Notes under the pieces: generated by a model
What the model was told of the DNA's origin: nothing
Databases searched by the model: none
What the model saw: only the letters and a program-made list of their open reading frames with translations
Source: Chloroflexota bacterium
GTDB taxonomy: Bacteria > Chloroflexota > Anaerolineae > J036 > Brachytrichaceae
NCBI GenBank assembly: GCA_021813225.1
Contig: JAKALH010000019.1
Span: 1 to 16,169, forward strand
Direction of reading: 5' to 3'
Length of the DNA stretch: 16,169 nt
Position numbers and translations under genes: made by a program
Part shown: positions 1-7,281 of the stretch, in pieces
How positions within the stretch are numbered: the first letter of the stretch is position 1
How the letters are laid out: every line of letters begins with the position of its first letter

Positions 1-789
1 ATACCCGCCAATGATCAATAGTTTGTCCGGCACACTGGTGCGGATGGCGCGCAACAACACCTCGACAGCATCCTGGCGTTGCTTATCCGTAAATTTGTTG
101 GTGCCCGTGATCATTGGCGGCGTGTTGCTGCGGATCAGATCATTGCCCACGCCTGTTATCAGGATGCCATCGTAGCGCCCGTCATACACCAGCTTATGAA
201 CGTCGTCGGCCAGTTGCGTGATGACCTCACTGTTTCGGATATTGAGAAGCGGTTGAGAATTGTCACCGCTGCTGTATGTTGCCTTGCCATTCCTGTCGTA
301 CAAAACCCAATCGCGGTGGTTTGCCACGACGTCGGTGATGGTATCGCCATAGCCGGTATACACCTGGCGTTCATTCAGGCTGACCAATGCGAGGTCGGTC
401 TTCTGCATAGCCAGGCTGGCGTTGCCAGTTGCAACATCGACGACACCTGTAAACGCCTGCGTATCGGTAATGCGGTCGCTCCATAATCCGATTGCCGAAG
501 TGCTATCAAGCGGGAGCTTCTTTGGAACAACGGTCGCCGGCAGATCCGTTGGTTTTGCCAGTGGCAGTAGTGTAGGAGTCGGACTTGCCTGCGGCAACGG
601 GCCGGCTGTGACATACGCCACGGGTGACGGGAAATTGCTGACCCGCACGCGTTCGATCAGCGTACCGCATGCGGCAGTGAATGTTAGTAACAGGGCAGCC
701 AGCAGGGACCTGGCAAGCTTGCGCGGCCGATACCTTTGTCTTTGAATATGCAGGACTGCCGATGTCACGTTCAGCCGGTTATTGCTCAT
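1..789 (-). CDS. Lipoprotein, putative glycoside-hydrolase-like TIM barrel, 3'-truncated
   Basis: Open frame of 263 codons running off the left edge, so the C-terminus is missing. The ATG (789-787) overlaps the dnaJ stop in an ATGA joint, which implies translational coupling; an in-frame GTG at 768 is a weaker alternative. Seen: a basic N-terminus (RPRKLAR), a hydrophobic stretch and a lipobox-like TFTAAC with Cys41, so probably a lipid-anchored surface protein. A Pro/Thr-rich linker follows (about residues 55-85). The later part reads RDWVLYDRNGK, then a Leu-Asn-Ile-Arg-Asn segment, then GRYDGILITGVGN, and ends in LLIIGGY. From family knowledge, W-x-L-Y-D-x-x-G ... N ... Y-D-G-hydrophobic is the pattern of putative glycoside hydrolase (GHL-type) TIM barrels, where the DG motif is usually followed by an acidic residue; here that place is Thr. 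Function is inferred; it may be a non-catalytic carbohydrate-binding relative. No chaperone-like feature explains its linkage to dnaJ. Confidence 0.72.
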   Translation of the reverse strand, partial: MSNNRLNVTSAVLHIQRQRYRPRKLARSLLAALLLTFTAACGTLIERVRVSNFPSPVAYVTAGPLPQASPTPTLLPLAKPTDLPATVVPKKLPLDSTSAIGLWSDRITDTQAFTGVVDVATGNASLAMQKTDLALVSLNERQVYTGYGDTITDVVANHRDWVLYDRNGKATYSSGDNSQPLLNIRNSEVITQLADDVHKLVYDGRYDGILITGVGNDLIRSNTPPMITGTNKFTDKQRQDAVEVLLRAIRTSVPDKLLIIGGY

Positions 790-1925
790 ACACCGAACGC
801 ATCCCGCAGTTTGTCGAAGAATCCTTTGGCTTGCTGGGGTACGACATCCTTACCGAGTGTCTTTGCCAGCTCCAGGAAAAGCCGGCGCTGTTCTGGTGTC
901 AGGCTTTGTGGTATCCCCACATCGACCACGACGATCTGGTCGCCACGTGCCGATCGCCGAAGATGCGGAACTCCTTTCCCTTTGATGCGAAATACGCCGC
1001 CGCTCTGTGTGCCCGGCGGAATCACCAGCTTTTCCTTGCCATCGACAGTTGGGATCTCAACTTCATCACCCAGGGCTGCCTGTGCGATATTGATACTGAC
1101 TTCGACAATAATATCCTGATCTTTTCGCCTGAAGTAGGCGTGGGGCGTGACATTGATCACCACGTAAAGATTTCCAGGCGGGCCGCCATTGACGCCCGGC
1201 TCGCCTTCATTGTTCAGGCGCATTTGTGTGCCGTTATCGACACCCGGCGGGATATTGACAGATAGTGCGCGGGTGCTTCGGATCTGCTTTTTCCCGCCGC
1301 ATTGCTTGCACGGCACGGCGATGACTTCACCGCTGCCGCCGCATGTCGGGCAGGTCGTCACGCTGACGAATGAGCCAAGGATGCTCTGCTGCATACGCCG
1401 CACTTCACCTGTACCGTTGCAGGTGCGGCAGCGGCTGGGAGTCGTACCCGGCTCGGCGCCGTTGCCTGTGCAGCGCGGGCATGTCTCGTTCCTGACGATC
1501 TCGATTTCCTTTTCAACGCCAAAGACAGCTTCCAGAAATTCCAGTTTCAGGTCATAGCGTAAATCGGCGCCGCGCCTCGGGCTGCGTCGTTGCTGTGCTG
1601 TTCCTGTATGTGTAAAACCGCCAAAAAACTCGCTGAATATATCGTTGATATCGGTAAAATTGCCGAAATCGCCCTGCCCGCCGCCAAAACCGCTTCCATT
1701 GCGGAACGCGGCGTGTCCATACCGGTCGTATGCAGCGCGTTTCTGCTCGTCGCTCAGCACCTCGTAGGCTTCGTTAATTTCCTTGAACTTCGCCTCGGCT
1801 GCCGGCTCTTTATTCACGTCAGGGTGATATTGGCGCGCGAGTTTCCGGAACGCCTTCTTAATCTCGTCCTGTCCCGCCCCGCGCGAGATGCCGAGTAATT
1901 CGTAATAATCTTCTTTAGCAGCCAT
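786..1925 (-). CDS. dnaJ: Chaperone protein DnaJ (Hsp40)
   Basis: Cytoplasmic co-chaperone that stimulates DnaK ATPase and delivers unfolded clients. 379 residues, normal length. Domains seen in order: J-domain (1-70) with the HPD tripeptide at 34-36; a Gly/Phe-rich linker (about 75-105, with repeated GFGGG/FGNF-like turns); a cysteine-rich zinc domain with four CxxC pairs (CPRCTGNG, CRTCNGTG, CPTCGGSG, CKQCGGKK); then the C-terminal client-binding domains, with NIPPGVDNGTQMRL and VIPPGTQSGGVFRIKGKGVP motifs. The fourth zinc motif departs from CxxCxGxG in its last residue but keeps both cysteines. Last chaperone gene of the hrcA-grpE-dnaK-dnaJ operon, 111 bases after dnaK, with a strong hairpin in the gap. 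The start is chosen by the family-typical N-terminus (DYYELLG at 6-12); no good SD sequence is visible. Its stop overlaps the start of the following lipoprotein gene. Confidence 0.98.
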   Translation of the reverse strand: MAAKEDYYELLGISRGAGQDEIKKAFRKLARQYHPDVNKEPAAEAKFKEINEAYEVLSDEQKRAAYDRYGHAAFRNGSGFGGGQGDFGNFTDINDIFSEFFGGFTHTGTAQQRRSPRRGADLRYDLKLEFLEAVFGVEKEIEIVRNETCPRCTGNGAEPGTTPSRCRTCNGTGEVRRMQQSILGSFVSVTTCPTCGGSGEVIAVPCKQCGGKKQIRSTRALSVNIPPGVDNGTQMRLNNEGEPGVNGGPPGNLYVVINVTPHAYFRRKDQDIIVEVSINIAQAALGDEVEIPTVDGKEKLVIPPGTQSGGVFRIKGKGVPHLRRSARGDQIVVVDVGIPQSLTPEQRRLFLELAKTLGKDVVPQQAKGFFDKLRDAFGV

Positions 1926-1999
1926 ATCCGATTATGCGTACTTCTGGAAACATACAACGATCAATTCACTTGTGCGCTCAACACAGGCAGCAATGTAAC

Positions 2000-2027
2000 G
2001 GTGTCGCACAACTCGTTGCGCGACACC
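2000..2027 (-). promoter_or_regulatory. Perfectly placed dnaK-dnaJ intercistronic hairpin
   Basis: A 28-base inverted repeat lies 9 bases past the dnaK stop. On the coding strand the arms are GGTGTCGCGCAAC and GTTGTGCGACACC, separated by GA; 12 of 13 positions are Watson-Crick and the odd one is a G-U wobble in RNA. The innermost pairs would open into a small loop. No run of T follows on either strand, so it does not look like an intrinsic terminator. It more probably marks an RNA processing point or a 3' stabiliser that makes dnaK message more abundant than dnaJ; that role is inference. Confidence 0.7.
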
Positions 2028-2036
2028 CTGCACAGG

Positions 2037-3944
2037 TCACTTCTCCCGGAACTCGCCGTCGACAACATCACCTTCCGGCGGTTTCTGTTCGCCACCGGCG
2101 CCTGGCTCAGCCTGCTGGCCTCCGGCTGCCGCGGCGTCTCCCTGCTGATACATACTTGCGCCCACAGCGGAAAACGCTGTCTTCAGCTCTTCGGTTGCTT
2201 TGCGTATGGCATCCGGATTATCAGAATCGAGCAGGCTGCGCACTGTCGACACATGAGACTGCAGCTCGGTCTTCTTGTCTGCAGGTATCTTGTCGCCGTT
2301 GTCCTTTATGAACTTCTCCACCTGGTAAGCGGCGTTATCGGCCTCGTTGCGGGCCTCGACGCGCTCACGTCTGCTCTTGTCCTCGGCTGCATGAGCCTGG
2401 CCTTCGCGCACCATGCGTTCAATTTCGTCCTTCGCCAAACCTGATGAAGGCTGTATCGTGATGTGCGCTGTCTTAGCCGTAGCCTTGTCCATCGCCTGGA
2501 CGTTCAGGATGCCGTTGGCATCGATGTCGAAAGACACCTCAATCTGAGGTACGCCGCGCGGTGCGGGGGGCAGACCGTCCAGAATGAAGCGACCCAGCGA
2601 CTTGTTGTCCGCCGCCATCGGACGCTCGCCCTGCACAACATGGATCTCCACGCTCGTCTGCAAATCGCTCGCGGTGCTGAAAATCTGGCTCTTCTTGGTC
2701 GGGATGGTAGTATTGCGTTCAATCAAGGTGGTCGCTACGCCGCCCAGCGTTTCAATGCTCAACGTCAGCGGCGTCACGTCCAGCAGCAGAACATCGCGCA
2801 CCTCGCCGCCCAATACACCGGCTTGAATTGCAGCGCCAACCGCCACGACCTCGTCAGGGTTCACGCTGCGGTTAGGCTCCTTGCTGAAGAGCTTCTTTAC
2901 CGTCTCCTGCACCAGCGGCATGCGCGTCATGCCACCCACGAGGACGACCTCATCGATCTTGGCCACTTCCAGACCGGCATCAGCCAGCGCCTGCTTGCAC
3001 GGTCCTACGCTGCGCTGCACAAGGTCTTCGGTGAGCTGTTCCAGTTTTGAGCGCGTGATTCGCGTCACCAGGTGCTTTGGCCCGCTTGCATCTGCGGTCA
3101 GGTAAGGCAGGTTGACTTCCGTTTCCATTACCGTCGACAGTTCGATTTTGGCTTTTTCAGCAGCTTCCTTCAGGCGCTGCAATGCCTGGCGGTCTGATCG
3201 GATATCGATCCCGGTCTCAGCCTTGAAGGTATCGATCAGGTAATTCATGACCCTGTTGTCGAAGTCATCGCCGCCCAGGAATGTGTCGCCGTTGGTGGCC
3301 TTCACCTCGAAGACACCGTCGCCGACATCCAGGATACTCACATCGAAGGTACCGCCGCCCAGGTCGTAGACAACAATCGTCTCGTCCTTTTTGCGATCAA
3401 GGCCATAGGCCAGTGACGATGCGGTTGGCTCGTTGATGATGCGCATCACATCGAGACCGGCGATTTTGCCGGCATCTTTCGTCGCCTGGCGCTGCGAGTC
3501 GTTGAAGTAAGCGGGCACGGTGATAACGGCCTGCGCAACTGAGCCGCCCAGATAGGCTTCGGCATCGCTCTTGATTTTCTGCAGAATCATCGCGCTCACT
3601 TCCGGCGGGGAATATTCCTTGCCGCCCATGATGACGCGGCAATCGCCATTCGGCGCAGCCTGTACCTTGTATGGCACCATTTTCAGCGCGCGCTGCACTT
3701 CCGGGTCAGAATACTTACGACCCATGAAGCGCTTGATGGAGAAAATCGTATTCTCCGGATTCACAATGGCCTGTCGCTTCGCAACCTGCCCCACCATGCG
3801 CTCGCCGCTTTTCGGATTCACCGCGACGACAGAGGGGATCAGGCGCGATCCCTCGACACTGGGAATCACGGTCGGTTCGCCGCCCTCCATGACCGCCACA
3901 ACGCTGTTCGTTGTCCCGAGATCTATTCCAATAATCTTTGCCAT
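2037..3944 (-). CDS. dnaK: Chaperone protein DnaK (Hsp70)
   Basis: Cytoplasmic ATP-driven chaperone working with DnaJ and GrpE. 635 residues, full length. Seen: phosphate-1 motif GIDLGTTNS (6-14); NDSQRQATKDAG and RIINEPTASSLAYG in the nucleotide-binding domain; phosphate-2 motif VVYDLGGGTFDVSIL; adenosine motif VLVGGMTRMP; the hydrophobic interdomain linker DVLLLDVTPLTL, which couples ATP hydrolysis to substrate release; a substrate-binding beta domain with NTTIPTKKSQIFSTA; a helical lid; and an Ala/Gly/Gln-rich disordered tail ending DVVDGEFREK, close to the usual conserved acidic C-terminus. The ATG at 3944 has an AAGGA SD sequence (3952-3956) seven bases away. It follows grpE by 74 bases, with no clear internal promoter, so expression probably depends on the CIRCE-controlled promoter ahead of hrcA. 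Confidence 0.99.
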   Translation of the reverse strand: MAKIIGIDLGTTNSVVAVMEGGEPTVIPSVEGSRLIPSVVAVNPKSGERMVGQVAKRQAIVNPENTIFSIKRFMGRKYSDPEVQRALKMVPYKVQAAPNGDCRVIMGGKEYSPPEVSAMILQKIKSDAEAYLGGSVAQAVITVPAYFNDSQRQATKDAGKIAGLDVMRIINEPTASSLAYGLDRKKDETIVVYDLGGGTFDVSILDVGDGVFEVKATNGDTFLGGDDFDNRVMNYLIDTFKAETGIDIRSDRQALQRLKEAAEKAKIELSTVMETEVNLPYLTADASGPKHLVTRITRSKLEQLTEDLVQRSVGPCKQALADAGLEVAKIDEVVLVGGMTRMPLVQETVKKLFSKEPNRSVNPDEVVAVGAAIQAGVLGGEVRDVLLLDVTPLTLSIETLGGVATTLIERNTTIPTKKSQIFSTASDLQTSVEIHVVQGERPMAADNKSLGRFILDGLPPAPRGVPQIEVSFDIDANGILNVQAMDKATAKTAHITIQPSSGLAKDEIERMVREGQAHAAEDKSRRERVEARNEADNAAYQVEKFIKDNGDKIPADKKTELQSHVSTVRSLLDSDNPDAIRKATEELKTAFSAVGASMYQQGDAAAAGGQQAEPGAGGEQKPPEGDVVDGEFREK

Positions 3945-3951
3945 TGTCAGA

Positions 3952-3956
3952 TCCTT
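3952..3956 (-). promoter_or_regulatory. Ribosome binding site of dnaK
   Basis: AAGGA on the coding strand, seven bases before the dnaK ATG. It is one of the best SD sequences in the operon and fits high DnaK output. Confidence 0.7.
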
Positions 3957-4018
3957 TATTCTGCTGAACAGTCTGTACTGAATGAACTAAACAGGCACGG
4001 CATATGAAATTCTCAATG

Positions 4019-4594
4019 TTATCGAGCGACCCGCACCAGGGTTGGCCGTATGACACGGTCGCCAAGTTTATATCCTTTCTGCAATTCCTCGATCACATGT
4101 CCACTTTCAATTCCTTCCGCCTCATCATGGCTGACAGCCTCATGGACGGCCGGATCGAACAGATCATTTGGCTTTACCTCAATCGGCCTGATGCCCTCGC
4201 TCTCAAGTATCAATTGCAGTTTACGGTGGATCAGCAGAACGCCTTCAATCCACGTCATATCGCGCAATGAAGGCGCCAGTGTTTTCGTGGCACGTTCAAA
4301 ATCGTCAAGCACGGGTATAAGCTTGGAAAGCAGGCTGCTGGTCGATATTGCCCGTAGATTCGCGAAATCTGCTTCCTGGCGTTTCTTGTAGTTGGCAAAT
4401 TCAGCGCGCGCACGCTGCCAGCCATCGAGATATTCCGCTGATTTGGCAGTAAGATCCGCCAGGCTCTTCTTCACTGCATCCAGTTCGGCTGCCAGTGCGG
4501 CATTATCAGGCGCTGCGACTTCCGGATTACTCTGGACAGTCACCTCAGTTTCGCCTGCCGGAGCGCCTTCCGTATCCGGGGTATTCACTTCCAT
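4019..4594 (-). CDS. grpE: Nucleotide exchange factor GrpE
   Basis: Cytoplasmic homodimer that releases ADP from DnaK and so resets the chaperone cycle. With the start chosen here it has 191 residues. Seen: an acidic, disordered N-terminus rich in Glu, Thr and Pro; a long helix forming the dimer coiled coil (ALAAELDAVKKSLADLTAKS region, then GWQRARAEFANYKKRQEAD); the middle motif KLIPVLDDFERA; and a C-terminal beta domain with NDLFDPAVHEAV and the family signature GYKLGDRVIRPTLVRVA. A GTG at 4606 lies in frame 12 bases upstream, but an AGAGGTGA SD sequence covers that GTG and sits eight bases from the ATG at 4594, so ATG 4594 is preferred. Placed between hrcA and dnaK. Confidence 0.97.
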   Translation of the reverse strand: MEVNTPDTEGAPAGETEVTVQSNPEVAAPDNAALAAELDAVKKSLADLTAKSAEYLDGWQRARAEFANYKKRQEADFANLRAISTSSLLSKLIPVLDDFERATKTLAPSLRDMTWIEGVLLIHRKLQLILESEGIRPIEVKPNDLFDPAVHEAVSHDEAEGIESGHVIEELQKGYKLGDRVIRPTLVRVAR

Positions 4595-4602
4595 CGATTC
4601 AG

Positions 4603-4610
4603 TCACCTCT
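4603..4610 (-). promoter_or_regulatory. Ribosome binding site that sets the grpE start
   Basis: AGAGGTGA on the coding strand, eight bases before ATG 4594. It overlaps the alternative GTG start at 4606, which argues against that start. Confidence 0.75.
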
Positions 4611-4625
4611 TGTAGTTTCGTCTGA

Positions 4626-4680
4626 AAATGACATCATTTCATTAGACCAATATCGGTTTTAACTGAGTTTGATGTCACTT
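4626..4680 (-). repeat. Inverted repeat in the hrcA-grpE gap
   Basis: The arms AAATGACATCA (4626-4636) and TGATGTCACTT (4670-4680) are complementary at 10 of 11 positions, with a 33-base loop that is A/T-rich. It sits just after the hrcA stop and just before the grpE SD sequence. It could fold as an RNA stem-loop separating hrcA from grpE, or be a protein-binding site; no T-run supports termination. Confidence 0.55.
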
Positions 4681-4685
4681 GCGGA

Positions 4686-5714
4686 TTATTCAGCATACAC
4701 ATCGCTGACCAGGTCACTCATGAGATCGGCGATATATCTCACGGCACTGATAGCGCGCCCATAAGGCATACGCGTCGGCCCTACGACGCCGAGAGTGCCG
4801 GTTGCAAATCCCTCAACCCCATATCTTGCCATCACCATGCTGCAGGAACTCAATTCACGCCAGCGCCCCTCGCCGCCAATGACAACCTGGACCGTTCCAA
4901 CCCGCGAAGTCAAGACATTACCGAGCAGGTTTGGCGCTTCCATCGCGTTAACCAGTGCGCGTGCTTCACTCTGGCTGTTGAATTCCGGCTGCTGCAGGAC
5001 TTCGGTCAATCCCTCACGATACACTTCCTGGTTCGATGGCACTTCGGTTGACATTAGCTCCAGCACCAGGTTCAGCACATCGGTTTCGAAATCGCTCAAA
5101 TCGTGCAGCCTGGTGCGGATTGTTTGCGCATCCATCCCGCTGTAGCGGGAATTGAACGACGCAGCCACCTGACTGAGCGACATCTGGTTCATTGGCTCTT
5201 TCAGCGTGAGCATGCTCTGGCGTACAGTACCGCCCTGAAACACCAGAATAAGCAGAACCAGGTGCGCCTGCGTGGATATCAACTCGATATGCCGAATGCG
5301 CGGCTGGTCAAGCTGTGGCGCTGAAACAAGTGCCAGCCCGCGCGCCGAGCGTGCCAGAACGACAGCAGCCAGTTGCATCCATTGCGACATCTCAAGCTTG
5401 GCCTGGTGAAACTGATGCCGGATGGTGTTTTTCTCTTCGGTCGGTAACTCGACATCGCCCAGCAATCTCTCGACAAAATACCGATACCCCTTATCGGTCG
5501 GTATCCGGCCTGCTGAAGTGTGAGGATGTGTGAGAAAACCGCGTTCCTCAAGCACCGCCATGTCATTCCGTATCGTCGCACTGGAGATGTTCAAGCCCGC
5601 TGTCTCGAGAAGCGCCTTGGAACTGACAGGGGCGACTGTAGCGACGTAAGTATGGACAATCAGATTGAGAATTGTCTGTTGACGGGGTGTCAACTCAAAG
5701 TTTTCATCATCCAT
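4686..5714 (-). CDS. hrcA: Heat-inducible transcription repressor HrcA
   Basis: DNA-binding repressor of class I heat-shock genes; it binds CIRCE and needs GroEL to stay folded. 342 residues from the ATG at 5714. Seen: N-terminal winged helix (LTPRQQTILNLIVHTYV, then SSATIRNDMAVLEERGFL and HPHTSAGRIPTDKGYRYFV), followed by the GAF-like and inserted dimerisation domains typical of the family, ending with GPTRMPYGRAISAVRYIADL. Another ATG at 5726 is in frame, but it is only three bases from the CIRCE operator, which leaves no room for a ribosome site. ATG 5714 has a GGA seven bases upstream and starts at the usual distance from LTxRQ. First gene of the operon, so autoregulated. Confidence 0.97.
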   Translation of the reverse strand: MDDENFELTPRQQTILNLIVHTYVATVAPVSSKALLETAGLNISSATIRNDMAVLEERGFLTHPHTSAGRIPTDKGYRYFVERLLGDVELPTEEKNTIRHQFHQAKLEMSQWMQLAAVVLARSARGLALVSAPQLDQPRIRHIELISTQAHLVLLILVFQGGTVRQSMLTLKEPMNQMSLSQVAASFNSRYSGMDAQTIRTRLHDLSDFETDVLNLVLELMSTEVPSNQEVYREGLTEVLQQPEFNSQSEARALVNAMEAPNLLGNVLTSRVGTVQVVIGGEGRWRELSSCSMVMARYGVEGFATGTLGVVGPTRMPYGRAISAVRYIADLMSDLVSDVYAE

Positions 5715-5729
5715 AATTATGTCCATTTA

Positions 5730-5756
5730 TTAGCAATCGACCCAGTAGACTGCTAA
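5730..5756. promoter_or_regulatory. CIRCE operator (HrcA binding site)
   Basis: TTAGCAATC-N9-GACTGCTAA on the plus strand. The known consensus is TTAGCACTC-N9-GAGTGCTAA, so each arm has one mismatch and the nine-base spacer is exact. It lies between the -10 box and the hrcA start, the classical position from which HrcA blocks transcription and may also act in the mRNA leader. Confidence 0.95.
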
Positions 5757-5770
5757 CACACCAAGGGAAA

Positions 5771-5800
5771 ATAATACCACGGCGCTACGCGACTAGTCAA
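5771..5800 (-). promoter_or_regulatory. Sigma-A-type promoter of the hrcA-grpE-dnaK-dnaJ operon
   Basis: On the coding strand: -35 TTGACT (5800-5795), an 18-base spacer, and -10 TATTAT (5776-5771); each box matches consensus at 5 of 6 positions. The predicted start of transcription is near 5764, which puts CIRCE at the very beginning of the transcript. This is the only strong promoter I can see on the minus strand between 13000 and 1. Confidence 0.8.
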
Positions 5801-5855
5801 GTTGGGATAAAAATACCAATAGGATACTACCGAGCCATGTCGCCTGCGTTCAGAT

Positions 5856-6530
5856 TCAGCCTTCAAGCAGGAACTCAATAAGCAGCGAGCCGGCTGTCCA
5901 GAATATTATCGCAAATGCAACCATAACACCGAACCACGGGGCATATTCGCCCAGAAGCTGCGTATCCAGGATGCCGCTCGTTACAATCACCGCCGACGCG
6001 ACCAGGGGGATTGCCAGTGGGAACAGGAGTATCGGCAGGAATATCTCACGAGCCCGGGTGCTGGCGGCCATTGTAGCGATCAGGGTGCCAGCCCCGGAAT
6101 AACCTATCACGCCCACAACAACCGTTACCAGCACGCCTGGTTGCAGCAGGGATTCGTCGAACAGGATAGCCATGACTGGTAACACGATCACCGCGATAAA
6201 CAGCGTATACAAGGCATTCGAGATCGCTTTACCAAGGAAGATGACACTTCGGTCACAAGGCGCCAGCAATAGACCTTCGATACACTGGTTCACCTGTTCG
6301 TTATACATGGAGTGACCCAGTCCCAACGTCCCGGTAAATACCAGCACGATCCAGAGCAGACCCGGCACCAGCGGCTTTAACGAATCGGTGCTCAATCGCA
6401 ACGCGAAATTGAACAACACAATGGCCATAATGGCGAACACCAGCATCGCAGTTGAGGACTCGCGCGTCCGCAATTCGACAAGAATGTCCTTGCGAATGAT
6501 GGCGCTCACCTGCCGGATATATAAGCCCAT
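5856..6530 (-). CDS. ccmB: Haem exporter membrane protein CcmB
   Basis: Integral membrane subunit of the CcmAB(C) ABC complex, which drives release of holo-CcmE during System I cytochrome c maturation. 224 residues, the usual length. Seen: an N-terminal amphipathic segment ending KDILVELRTRES, a CcmB hallmark; about six hydrophobic helices (roughly 25-45, 55-72, 100-125, 130-150, 160-182, 195-218); and the conserved loop QVNQCIEGLLLAPCDRSVIFLGK between helices 2 and 3. ATG at 6530 with GGAG three bases before it, a short spacing. It starts 35 bases after the ccmA stop and is the last gene of the ccm cluster; ccmC, which usually follows, is absent and the hrcA promoter comes next. No terminator is visible in the 99-base gap. 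Confidence 0.94.
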   Translation of the reverse strand: MGLYIRQVSAIIRKDILVELRTRESSTAMLVFAIMAIVLFNFALRLSTDSLKPLVPGLLWIVLVFTGTLGLGHSMYNEQVNQCIEGLLLAPCDRSVIFLGKAISNALYTLFIAVIVLPVMAILFDESLLQPGVLVTVVVGVIGYSGAGTLIATMAASTRAREIFLPILLFPLAIPLVASAVIVTSGILDTQLLGEYAPWFGVMVAFAIIFWTAGSLLIEFLLEG

Positions 6531-6565
6531 GTGCTCCAGTCGTCACAACCGCATCTTTCGGTCAG

Positions 6566-7270
6566 TCATGACGCCAGTTGATCGATCTTTTCGGCAGACA
6601 GGTCCGCGGCGAGTTCATGCGTCACCTTTCCGCCTTTGATGATGATCGCGCGGGTAACGCCATCCAGCCCTCGGCGATATTCATGTGTGGTCATCAGCAC
6701 GGTGCGACCCTTAACCGCCATCTCACGCAGTATGGCCGATAATGTCGCCGCCGAGGTATGGTCTAAACCTGTGTATGGTTCGTCAAGGAGCAGCAACGGC
6801 GGATTATGAATCAGTGCGCGGGCAATCGATAATCGCTGCACCATGCCTCTCGAGTAGGTGCGTACTGGATCGTGCGCACGTCGACCCAGATCGACTCTTT
6901 TCAAGGCTTCCATGATATCCGCCTCAATCCCCTGTATTCGCGTTGAGCCACTGCGGGGCAAGCCATACATATCGGCATAGAAGCGCAGGTTTTCAACCGC
7001 TGTCAGATCGGGATATACGAGAGACTGGTGAGACACGACCCCGATCCCCGCGCGTACCAGCGAAGGATCAGCAATGGCATCGGCACCGTTAATGCGCAAC
7101 CGCCCGTGATCGGGTTTGATGAGTGTCGCCACCACCTTCAACAGTGTTGTTTTGCCGGCTCCGTTCGGGCCGAGTATGGCTACGAATTCACCGCTGGTCA
7201 CCTGCAGCGTGATATCGCGGAGGACCGGGCGCATACCATAGAATTTGGTGATATTGGCGGCTTCGATCAT
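6566..7270 (-). CDS. ccmA: Haem exporter ATP-binding protein CcmA
   Basis: Cytoplasmic ABC ATPase that pairs with CcmB; in System I its ATP hydrolysis frees haem-loaded CcmE from CcmC. 234 residues from ATG 7270. Seen (numbering from that start): Walker A GPNGAGKTT (34-42); Q-loop region VSHQSLVYPDLTAVENL; signature YSRGMVQRLSIARAL, an SRGM form in place of LSGGQ; Walker B LLLLDEPYTGLD; H-loop TTHE. A TTG at 7285 is in frame and overlaps the preceding stop, but ATG 7270 has an AGGA upstream and gives the family-like start MIEAANITKFYG. The first part could be mistaken for a general ABC-2 ATPase; the ccmB partner and gene context decide the call. Confidence 0.93.
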   Translation of the reverse strand: MIEAANITKFYGMRPVLRDITLQVTSGEFVAILGPNGAGKTTLLKVVATLIKPDHGRLRINGADAIADPSLVRAGIGVVSHQSLVYPDLTAVENLRFYADMYGLPRSGSTRIQGIEADIMEALKRVDLGRRAHDPVRTYSRGMVQRLSIARALIHNPPLLLLDEPYTGLDHTSAATLSAILREMAVKGRTVLMTTHEYRRGLDGVTRAIIIKGGKVTHELAADLSAEKIDQLAS

Positions 7271-7281
7271 GGCATCCTGGA

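Noticed and set aside
681..1265. Open frame on the plus strand opposite dnaJ and the lipoprotein start (194 codons)
   Set aside because: No family resemblance; it is the shadow of two well-supported genes on the other strand.
1926..1999. A separate promoter for dnaJ (TTGAGC region in the dnaK-dnaJ gap)
   Set aside because: No -10 box of useful quality at 16-18 bases spacing.
2463..3050. Long open frame on the plus strand opposite dnaK (195 codons)
   Set aside because: It lies entirely inside dnaK, has no SD sequence or recognisable domain and an unusual Arg/His/Gln-rich composition; such antisense frames are common opposite conserved genes with this codon bias.
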